Of a DNA stretch of 6,641 nucleotides, positions 1-4,700 are shown in pieces. The position numbers and the translations under genes are program-made. Where the stretch lies: contig JAJYJB010000106.1 in the NCBI GenBank assembly GCA_021789735.1, forward strand, positions 1 to 6,641. The letters run 5' to 3'. The first letter of the stretch is position 1; each line of letters opens with the position of its first letter. This DNA comes from Nitrospirota bacterium (GTDB lineage: Bacteria; Nitrospirota; Thermodesulfovibrionia; Thermodesulfovibrionales; JdFR-88). The notes beneath the pieces are model-generated. The model was not told the DNA's origin. It worked only from the letters and a program-made list of their open reading frames with translations, and made no database searches.

Positions 1-15
1 AATTCCATCTCTTCA

Positions 16-44
16 AATTAACCTAAATACAAAAAAGCTGTCAA
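16..44 (-). promoter_or_regulatory. possible leftward sigma-70 promoter at the window edge
   Basis: On the minus strand a perfect TTGACA (positions 39-44) is followed after 17 bp by TTAATT (16-21), which matches only 3 of 6 positions of the -10 consensus. It would drive a gene lying to the left of the window. The surroundings (1-100) are AT-rich and hold no credible protein gene, which suits a promoter region. The weak -10 box keeps confidence low. Confidence 0.25.
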
Positions 45-102
45 ACCAAATGGGCATTTTTTATTCGATTTTAAGCTCTTTCTCTTCAGAAATTTTTTGT
101 GC

Positions 103-269
103 GGGGGGCGGATGGCATTCGCTCCACTAAGTGCCGTCTCCCCCTGATTGCCAGCAGCCATGTATACCGCGCCGGGGTCTCCCCAGGTTGCTGCTGCGGC
201 ATGTGACTCTCTATATTGGCACAGAGGGGCCCGCATCACACGCTGCGCTCACACCATCCGCCCCCCCCC
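103..269 (-). ncRNA. ssrS: candidate 6S RNA (RNA polymerase regulator)
   Basis: 6S RNA is a roughly 160-200 nt RNA that mimics an open promoter and binds sigma-70 RNA polymerase, mostly in stationary phase. Seen here on the minus strand: the ends form a perfect 13-bp closing stem (254-266 with 103-115). Inside it, GTGCC (218-222) pairs with GGCAC (131-135), and next to this a further set of pairs has one mismatch. A central bubble follows, then an apical stem (AGCAGC region 186-196 with GCTGCT region 152-159) capped by GGGG-AGA-CCCC (174-184). The bubble's 5' flank, GTGCCAATATAG, resembles E. coli GAGCCGATATTT, and the 3' flank, GACGGCACTTAGTGGAG, resembles GGCGGCATCTCGGAGA. Length and architecture fit the family. 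A possible -10 box, TATGCA, lies at 273-278 with no good -35. The call rests on remembered consensus and hand folding; another structured RNA, or a structure read on the plus strand, is possible. Confidence 0.62.
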
Positions 270-315
270 ATTTGCATACTCCCTGTTTTTTGATGAGATT
301 TTTTAAAAGGCCCCG

Positions 316-344
316 CTGGCAAAAAAGCCGGTTTGGGGTAAGAT
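316..344 (+). promoter_or_regulatory. possible promoter of the SAM synthetase gene
   Basis: CTGGCA (316-321) and TAAGAT (339-344) are separated by 17 bp, each matching 4 of 6 consensus bases, and would start transcription near 351, about 26 nt before the ATG at 377. A small hairpin (CTGGC-A6-GCCGG, 316-331, with flanking CCCC/GGGG) overlaps the -35 side. Both assignments are weak. No known SAM riboswitch pattern was recognised in the short leader. Confidence 0.25.
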
Positions 345-376
345 TTATTCATGGCATACCCGGCCCGTAAGAGATC

Positions 377-1600
377 ATGGTAAATATCGAACGCCTGGCC
401 GGCGTCCCGGTTTCAGAAGAAGCCGTGGAATGCGTAGAGCGGAAGGGGACCGGCCATCCGGACACCCTGGCGGACCTGCTTTCAGAGGCGGTCTCCGTTT
501 CCCTGTCAAAAGAGTACCTCAGGCTTTTTGGCGCAGTCCTCCATCACAACACCGACAAAGGCTTTCTGGCCGCGGGAGGCGCCAGGAAAAACTTCCAGGG
601 CGGCAAGATAACAAAGCCCATGCGGTTTTTCATGGGAGACAGAGCCACATTCAAGGCTGAAGGCATAAAGGTGCCGGTGGCGGACATCGCAGTGGAAGCG
701 GCACGTAAGTGGATAAGGGAGAACATGCGCTTCATAGAGCCGGAGAGGCACATCGTCTTTCATCCGGAGCTGGCTCCGGGCTCGCAGCAGCTCGCCCGGA
801 TCTATGCTGCGGACGGCGCTCGCAGGCTTCTGGGGGCCAATGACACCTCGGCGGCCGTGGGCTACTGGCCGCTTTCGCCCACGGAAGAACTTGTCCTGTC
901 CCTGGAACGGTTCCTGAATTCAAAAGCCTTCAAGCGGCGTTACCCGGAAACCGGCGAGGACGTGAAGGTTATGGCGGTAAGGGAGGGGCGGGCCCTTACG
1001 GTTACGGTGGCCATGCCCCTGATAGACAGGTTCTTAAGATCGGAAGGCGAGTACTTTGTCCGGAAGGAGATGGTGCTCGGGGAGATCGAGGAATTTCTGC
1101 GCACGAGACGCCTGAACGGATATTTTGAGGATTTCATGGTCCATCTGAACAGCCTTGATGTGCGCGGCGGGGGAATGGGAGGGATATATCTGAGCGTGCT
1201 TGGCACATCCGCCGAGGATGCCGACAGCGGCCAGGTTGGCAGAGGGAACCGCGCAAACGGCCTCATAAGCCTTGGAAGGCCGCTGACCATGGAGGCGGCC
1301 GCCGGAAAAAACCCGCGCAGCCACACGGGAAAGATCTACGGGGTCCTGGCGCACGAGCTTGCAAGGAAGGTCTTCGAAGGCACACAGGGGCTAAGGGAGG
1401 TTTTTGTGCTCCTTGTAAGCAGGATCGGTATGGAGATCAACAGGCCAGCCCTCGTTTCCGTCAAGCTGAGGCTTCAGAAAGGAGCGCACCCAAGGGACGT
1501 TTCCGACCGGATAAACGCGATAATCGGGGAAGAGCTTTCAGAAAAAAACCTCCTTCCCTTTACAAGGCGGCTTTCTCTGGGGAAATATACCATCTGCTGA
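377..1600 (+). CDS. mat: S-adenosylmethionine synthetase, archaeal type
   Basis: Makes S-adenosylmethionine from methionine and ATP in the cytoplasm, supplying methylation and radical-SAM chemistry. The 407-residue protein has the landmarks of the archaeal AdoMet synthetase family: ERKGTGHPD at residues 21-29, HHNTDK at 56-61, the glycine-rich GGGMGG near 264, the SAEDADSGQVGRGNRANG segment near 278-295 and EAAAGKNPRSHTGKIYG near 305-321. Length fits that family (about 400). It is not the ordinary bacterial MetK, which differs greatly in sequence. The ATG at 377 gives the expected N-terminus (a short lead into the ERKG motif); its ribosome-binding site is weak (AAGAG close to the ATG). It stands alone as a transcription unit, divergent from the 6S RNA candidate and convergent with the small membrane protein. 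Whether the genome also has metK cannot be seen here. Confidence 0.95.
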   Translation: MVNIERLAGVPVSEEAVECVERKGTGHPDTLADLLSEAVSVSLSKEYLRLFGAVLHHNTDKGFLAAGGARKNFQGGKITKPMRFFMGDRATFKAEGIKVPVADIAVEAARKWIRENMRFIEPERHIVFHPELAPGSQQLARIYAADGARRLLGANDTSAAVGYWPLSPTEELVLSLERFLNSKAFKRRYPETGEDVKVMAVREGRALTVTVAMPLIDRFLRSEGEYFVRKEMVLGEIEEFLRTRRLNGYFEDFMVHLNSLDVRGGGMGGIYLSVLGTSAEDADSGQVGRGNRANGLISLGRPLTMEAAAGKNPRSHTGKIYGVLAHELARKVFEGTQGLREVFVLLVSRIGMEINRPALVSVKLRLQKGAHPRDVSDRINAIIGEELSEKNLLPFTRRLSLGKYTIC

Positions 1601-1654
1601 TGTGCGTTTTTTGTTTTTTGGTTTCTTAGGCTACTTTCGAAGGTGCGTTTTTTT
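1591..1654 (+). terminator. tandem weak terminator-like hairpins after the SAM synthetase gene
   Basis: Two similar units follow the stop region. CATC-TGCT-GATG (1591-1602) precedes TGCG and two T6 runs (1607-1619). ACTT-TCGA-AGGT (1633-1644) precedes GCG and T7 (1648-1654). Each stem is only 4-5 bp, but both are directly followed by a GCG/T-run, and GTGCGTTTTTT is repeated exactly at 1602-1612 and 1643-1653. Weak stems make intrinsic termination plausible rather than certain. Confidence 0.35.
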
Positions 1655-1690
1655 AAATCCAACTGGCTGGCAGCGCAATTAAAAAAGTTT

Positions 1691-2047
1691 TTAACCGGCC
1701 GCTTCCACTCTTTTGCTTTTTATCCAGGCCAGGGTCCCCAACCCCGCGAGCGCACCAAGGGAAAGCAGGTAGGCCAAAAGCGCGCCGGCCCGCCCATCGC
1801 CAACCGCCCTGCCCCATTCCCCCCATTCCGGGGAATGATACAGCAGCATCCTCGGTATGCCGCCAAGGATAAAGAACACCATGGAGAACTTGGCCAGCCT
1901 GGACAGCATGCCGCCTTTAGGCCTCATCCGCATGAAATAGCTTAAAAAACCGCTAGCCGCGTAAAGCAATACGGCCAGGTCATACAGGGCATTGTTCAAG
2001 GCAAGCAGTGTCTTTATCGCAGGGTCCACAACCACTATTATACTCAA
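1691..2047 (-). CDS. small three-helix membrane protein, unrecognised
   Basis: I do not recognise this family. The 118-residue product has three probable membrane helices at about residues 15-39, 52-70 and 86-108, joined by a basic loop (MRMRPKGG) and an acidic, tryptophan-rich loop (SPEWGEWGRAVGDGRAG), and ends in a basic tail (KSKRVEAAG). This pattern is typical of a real inner-membrane protein rather than a chance frame. It converges on the SAM synthetase gene and has no partner on its strand. The start is doubtful: the frame opens at TTG 2047, with no ribosome-binding site, and a TATAAT box lies inside codons 2-4 (2037-2042). Translation may therefore begin at a downstream GTG (2035 or 2029) or at TTG 1999, just before the first helix. 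Confidence 0.6.
   Translation of the reverse strand: MSIIVVVDPAIKTLLALNNALYDLAVLLYAASGFLSYFMRMRPKGGMLSRLAKFSMVFFILGGIPRMLLYHSPEWGEWGRAVGDGRAGALLAYLLSLGALAGLGTLAWIKSKRVEAAG
2037..2042 (-). promoter_or_regulatory. TATAAT -10 box near the start of the small membrane protein gene
   Basis: A perfect TATAAT on the minus strand would start transcription near 2030. There is no convincing -35 hexamer 16-18 bp upstream. If used, it excludes the TTG at 2047 as the start codon. Confidence 0.3.
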
Positions 2048-2097
2048 AAAAGCGGGAACTTCGGACTTTTTGGGTAGCGGGCCAGCTTAAGTGAAGG

Positions 2098-2155
2098 GAT
2101 AACCCGCCAGACGGGACGGCTTGAGCAAAAGCCGCCTCGTCTGGCGGGCATTATC
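2098..2155. repeat. long intergenic palindrome
   Basis: GATAA (2098-2102) and TTATC (2151-2155) enclose CCCGCCAGACG (2103-2113) and its exact complement CGTCTGGCGGG (2138-2148). Inside these, CGGCTT (2117-2122) pairs with AAGCCG (2129-2134) around a 6-nt loop. Together they give a stem of roughly 24 pairs with one internal mismatch, one G-T pair and a 2-nt bulge. No T-run follows on either strand, so it is not a canonical terminator. It sits between divergently transcribed genes, where no terminator is needed. A REP- or MITE-like dispersed palindrome or an RNA regulatory hairpin is more likely. No target-site duplication was found by eye. Confidence 0.7.
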
Positions 2156-2175
2156 AGACTGAGCCGCTGCTACTT

Positions 2176-2204
2176 TTGCCCTTCCTTCCGTTTTTTGTAG
2201 TAAT
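2176..2204 (+). promoter_or_regulatory. possible promoter of the PagL-like gene
   Basis: TTGCCC (2176-2181) and AGTAAT (2199-2204) are 17 bp apart, each 4 of 6 against consensus. Transcription would begin near 2211, only a few bases before the ATG at 2214. There is no Shine-Dalgarno sequence before that ATG, so a leaderless or nearly leaderless mRNA would be consistent with it. Confidence 0.28.
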
Positions 2205-2213
2205 ATCTATCCA

Positions 2214-2792
2214 ATGAAAAAAAACAGGGCCATCGCCCTGATTTTGCCCATATGTCTGATAATATCCGTATGCCTGCTGATCTTTGAGCAGGCCGCAATG
2301 GCCTCCTCCGGGGACAAACCGGATCTGGCGGGGGCAGCCAGGGGTTCACTTCCGGGTTTTGAATTGGGGGTAGCGGGCGGCGGAAGCTTCAACGGCGACG
2401 GGTCCACGCAGGCGATGCTTCTTGCGGCGTTCCAGAAACCGGTTTTCCCCGATTTCCTTCTGCGCGTGGAACCCACATTCGAATACCTGAACTCCAAGGG
2501 TGATGTGCTGTATGTGGCCGGGGCCTCGCTGGTGGCCAGAAGGCTTGCTCCGTACAAGGGGTTGACTCCTTTCGTGGACCTTGGCGCGGGGCTTAACTAT
2601 ATCTCCCATAACCATTTCGCGGACAGACAGCTTGGGGGCAATTTCATGTTCGACCTGATGCTGGGCGGAGGTTTTTATCTGACCAGGACAATAAGCCTCT
2701 CTTACAGGTACAGACATCTTTCAAACGCCGGCATATTCAACCCCAACGAGGGGATAGACTCCTACTACATACTGTTTGGCATAGGAATATAA
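2214..2792 (+). CDS. PagL-type lipid A 3-O-deacylase (acyloxyacyl hydrolase family), outer membrane
   Basis: Predicted to remove an ester-linked acyl chain from lipid A in the outer membrane, altering envelope properties and immune recognition. The 192-residue precursor starts with a signal peptide (basic MKKNR, hydrophobic core 6-24, likely cut after AMA at residue 30), leaving about 162 residues of alternating beta-strand pattern, close to PagL's usual size. The C-terminal signature RHLSNAGIFNPNEGID contains His168 and Ser170, matching the PagL catalytic His-x-Ser. The third catalytic position, 14 residues after the histidine (Glu in Pseudomonas PagL), is Asp182 here, with Glu179 nearby. 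The chain ends in a strand of aromatic and hydrophobic residues, as outer-membrane barrels do. No good ribosome-binding site precedes the ATG, and a CAGGGC-CATC-GCCCTG hairpin (2225-2240) lies in the first codons. Family assignment is good; actual lipid A activity is inferred. Confidence 0.82.
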   Translation: MKKNRAIALILPICLIISVCLLIFEQAAMASSGDKPDLAGAARGSLPGFELGVAGGGSFNGDGSTQAMLLAAFQKPVFPDFLLRVEPTFEYLNSKGDVLYVAGASLVARRLAPYKGLTPFVDLGAGLNYISHNHFADRQLGGNFMFDLMLGGGFYLTRTISLSYRYRHLSNAGIFNPNEGIDSYYILFGIGI

Positions 2793-2800
2793 AACACTAC

Positions 2801-2824
2801 GGAATTCCCTCCCCCCGGAATTCC
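2801..2824. repeat. duplicated GGAATTCC forming an 8-bp hairpin
   Basis: The self-complementary octamer GGAATTCC occurs at 2801-2808 and 2817-2824, separated by CTCCCCCC. The copies extend as an 11-base direct repeat (GGAATTCCCTC) and can fold into a perfect 8-bp stem. It lies 8 bp after the PagL-like stop codon and may help end or stabilise that transcript, although no T-run follows. Confidence 0.55.
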
Positions 2825-2880
2825 CTCACCCATCGTTTTGCTCCTCCCTCTCCCACTGTGAGAGGGAAAAAGGATAAGGG
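2823..2880. repeat. REP-like imperfect palindrome (CCCTCACCC/CCCTCTC type)
   Basis: An inner perfect stem CCCTCTC (2846-2852) / GAGAGGG (2860-2866) is flanked by an outer degenerate pair CCCTCACCC (2823-2831) / GGATAAGGG (2872-2880). The arrangement resembles the dispersed intergenic palindromes with CCCTCACCC...CCCTCTCCC...GGGAGAGGG found in many bacterial genomes. It could be a mobile-element relic or an mRNA-stabilising structure. Copy number in this genome cannot be judged from one window. Confidence 0.5.
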
Positions 2881-2922
2881 ATATGTACGGTAGCAGGACA
2901 ATCTACAGGATAATCGTTCATG

Positions 2923-2963
2923 TATAATAGAAAAACTTTTTTTATTTTTAAAAAACTGGGAGG
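2923..2963 (+). promoter_or_regulatory. promoter -10 and ribosome-binding site region of dapL
   Basis: A perfect TATAAT at 2923-2928 precedes a very AT-rich leader (2929-2955) and the ribosome-binding site GGGAGG at 2958-2963, which sits 11 bases before the dapL ATG. A clear -35 box is not visible at the usual distance. Transcription would start near 2935, giving a leader of about 40 nt that probably serves dapL and folK together. Confidence 0.5.
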
Positions 2964-2974
2964 TTTCCTGTTCA

Positions 2975-4147
2975 ATGATAAAGGTTGAGTTTGCCGAGAG
3001 GCTTCGCCATCTGCCGCCCTACCTGTTTGCCGAGATAGACAGGCTCAAGCGGGAAGAGGTCAAAAAGGGGGCCGATCTCATAGATCTGAGCATCGGGGAC
3101 CCGGATCTGCCAACGCCTGAACACATTGTCGCCTCTCTTAAAGAGGCAGCCGGGAGACCTGAAAATCACCGTTATCCCTCCTATGAGGGCATGCCTTCGT
3201 TCAGGCAGGCAGTGGCCCAATGGTACAAGAGGCGCTTCGATGTTTCCCTGGACCCTCAGGCGGAGGTCCTTTCGCTCATAGGCTCCAAGGAGGGCATCGG
3301 GCATATACCGCTTGCGTTTGCCGGCCCTGGCGACGTAGTGCTCTATACCTCTCCGGGCTATCCCGTTTATCCGGTGGGGGCGCTTTTTGCCGGCGCACAG
3401 GGCTATCCCCTGCCGCTCCTGGAGGCCAACGGTTTCCTGCCAGACCTTGAAGCGGTCCCGGCGGATATACTCAAGCGCTCAAAACTCCTTTTTATCAACT
3501 ATCCCAACAACCCCACAGGGGCGACCGCGGATATGGAGTTTTTCAGGAAAGTGGTAGAGTTCGCCGGCAGGCACAATATTATCGTTTGCCATGACGCCGC
3601 CTATTCGGAGATATATTATGACGGAAGGAAACCGGCCAGCTTTCTCCAGACGCCTGGGGCAAAGGAAGTGGGCATAGAGTTCCATTCGCTGTCAAAGACC
3701 TACAACATGACCGGCTGGAGGCTGGGTTTTGCGGTTGGTCACAGCGAAGTGCTGGCGGGCCTTGGGAAGATAAAGACGAACCTGGATTCCGGCGTTTTCC
3801 AGGCGGTCCAGGAGGCGGGCATTACGGCGCTTAACACCGGAGACGCGGAGCTCTCCGGCATCAGGCAGACCTACCAGGAAAGAAGAGACGCCCTTTACGC
3901 CGGACTCACCGGGCAGGGTATCCATGTAATAAAGCCCGGGGCCGCATTCTATCTGTGGGCCGGATGCCCGAAGGGGGTTTTTTCTGATTCCCGTTCCTTC
4001 GCAAAACACCTCCTTGAAAAGGCGGGCGTCGTGGCCACTCCCGGCGTGGGCTTCGGCCAGCCAGGGGAGGAATACATCCGTTTTGCGCTCACCGTGCCGG
4101 TCGACAGGATCGGCGAGGCGGTGCAACGGATAGCTAAGGTCCTCTAG
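2975..4147 (+). CDS. dapL: LL-diaminopimelate aminotransferase
   Basis: A PLP enzyme that converts tetrahydrodipicolinate straight to LL-2,6-diaminopimelate with glutamate as amino donor. It bypasses the succinylase or acetylase steps of lysine and peptidoglycan synthesis. The 390-residue chain is a full-length class I/II aminotransferase. IGDPDLPTPEHI lies near residue 41 and YPSYEGMPSFRQAV near residue 68. NYPNNPTG lies at 175-182, the cofactor-contacting Asp207 and Tyr210 are in HDAAYSE, and the Schiff-base Lys241 is in SLSKTYNMTGWRLGF with Arg249. These motifs and the IGSKEGIGHIPLAF segment follow the bacterial/archaeal DapL pattern more closely than AspC or other aminotransferases. The start is well supported by GGGAGG 11 bases upstream. 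folK follows after 31 bp on the same strand, so co-transcription is likely. No other lysine-pathway gene is in view. Confidence 0.92.
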   Translation: MIKVEFAERLRHLPPYLFAEIDRLKREEVKKGADLIDLSIGDPDLPTPEHIVASLKEAAGRPENHRYPSYEGMPSFRQAVAQWYKRRFDVSLDPQAEVLSLIGSKEGIGHIPLAFAGPGDVVLYTSPGYPVYPVGALFAGAQGYPLPLLEANGFLPDLEAVPADILKRSKLLFINYPNNPTGATADMEFFRKVVEFAGRHNIIVCHDAAYSEIYYDGRKPASFLQTPGAKEVGIEFHSLSKTYNMTGWRLGFAVGHSEVLAGLGKIKTNLDSGVFQAVQEAGITALNTGDAELSGIRQTYQERRDALYAGLTGQGIHVIKPGAAFYLWAGCPKGVFSDSRSFAKHLLEKAGVVATPGVGFGQPGEEYIRFALTVPVDRIGEAVQRIAKVL

Positions 4148-4164
4148 TCCGGAAGGTTGAACAA

Positions 4165-4180
4165 AAAAGGCCGCCCTTTT
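4165..4180 (+). promoter_or_regulatory. hairpin covering the folK ribosome-binding site and start
   Basis: AAAAGG (4165-4170) and CCTTTT (4175-4180) form a perfect 6-bp stem around CCGC. The left arm is the most likely ribosome-binding site of folK. The right arm runs into the TTG start codon (4179-4181). Folding would hide the start, which suggests lower initiation or dependence on ribosomes arriving from dapL. Confidence 0.45.
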
Positions 4181-4700
4181 GCCGACCGCTTACATTGGCA
4201 TAGGTTCAAACCTTGGCAACAGGCTTGAAAATTGCCTCAAGGCGCTTGACCTGCTCGAACGGCGGGGCATAAGGGTAACGGCCCTCTCCAGCCCCTATGA
4301 GACAAAGCCCTGGGGGATGGACAGGCCGGAAATAGAGCATCCCGACACGGTGGCGGGCCAGCCCGACTTCATAAACATGGCCGCCAGGATCGAGACTGAT
4401 TTGGGAAAAAGTCCCTTGGCCCTGCTTGAGACCCTTCAGGAAGTGGAGCGGGAGATGGGGCGGGTGCGCAGGGAGAAATGGGGCCCGAGGATCATCGATC
4501 TGGACATACTTCTATACGGGGATGAGGTAGTAGATATTCCGGATGGGACGGAAGGCAGGCTTAAGGTGCCGCACCCGCTCATGCACTTAAGAGAGTTCGT
4601 CCTCAAGCCGCTCGCGGAGATAGCCCCGCAGGCCATCCACCCTGTTTTAAAAAAAACCATCTCGCAGCTTCTTGCGGAAAAATTGCCTGAAGGCAGCTAG
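4179..4700 (+). CDS. folK: 2-amino-4-hydroxy-6-hydroxymethyldihydropteridine pyrophosphokinase (HPPK)
   Basis: Transfers pyrophosphate from ATP to hydroxymethyldihydropterin, the step before dihydropteroate synthase in folate synthesis. Diagnostic parts are the N-terminal AYIGIGSNLGNR (residues 4-15), YETKPWG near 40-46, QPDFINMA near 61-68, and the signature KWGPRIIDLDIL near 102-113 with its two metal-binding aspartates. VPHPLMHLREFVLKPLAEIAP closes the domain. At 173 residues it is longer than the E. coli enzyme (158). Most of the extra length is about 11 residues (within MDRPEIEHPDTVAG) between the YETKPWG and QPDF motifs, in the mobile substrate loop region. The start is TTG: an in-frame stop at 4158-4160 leaves no ATG or GTG before the AYIGIGSN strand, and TTG gives the expected MPTAYIG. 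It lies 31 bp after dapL, and its stop overlaps the stop of the convergent cyclase gene. Confidence 0.94.
   Translation: MPTAYIGIGSNLGNRLENCLKALDLLERRGIRVTALSSPYETKPWGMDRPEIEHPDTVAGQPDFINMAARIETDLGKSPLALLETLQEVEREMGRVRREKWGPRIIDLDILLYGDEVVDIPDGTEGRLKVPHPLMHLREFVLKPLAEIAPQAIHPVLKKTISQLLAEKLPEGS

Noticed and set aside
18..370. Open frames on both strands (minus 18-239, plus 131-370) as protein genes
   Set aside because: They overlap the structured RNA, have low-complexity, proline- and arginine-rich compositions without family features, and lack ribosome-binding sites.
270..376. SAM-sensing riboswitch before the SAM synthetase gene
   Set aside because: The likely leader is only about 26 nt, and no SAM-I, SAM-II or SAH-type core pattern was recognised. 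The structured part lies upstream, and its conserved-looking segments read on the minus strand.
940..1354. Long minus-strand open frames inside the SAM synthetase gene
   Set aside because: They are shadows of a high-GC coding sequence with clear protein motifs on the plus strand.
1643..1945. Plus-strand frame opposite the small membrane protein
   Set aside because: Its product is proline- and histidine-rich with no features, while the opposite strand encodes well-formed membrane helices.
2801..2827. Start of a CRISPR or tandem repeat array
   Set aside because: Only two copies of an 11-base unit are present, there is no regular spacer series, and no cas gene is nearby.
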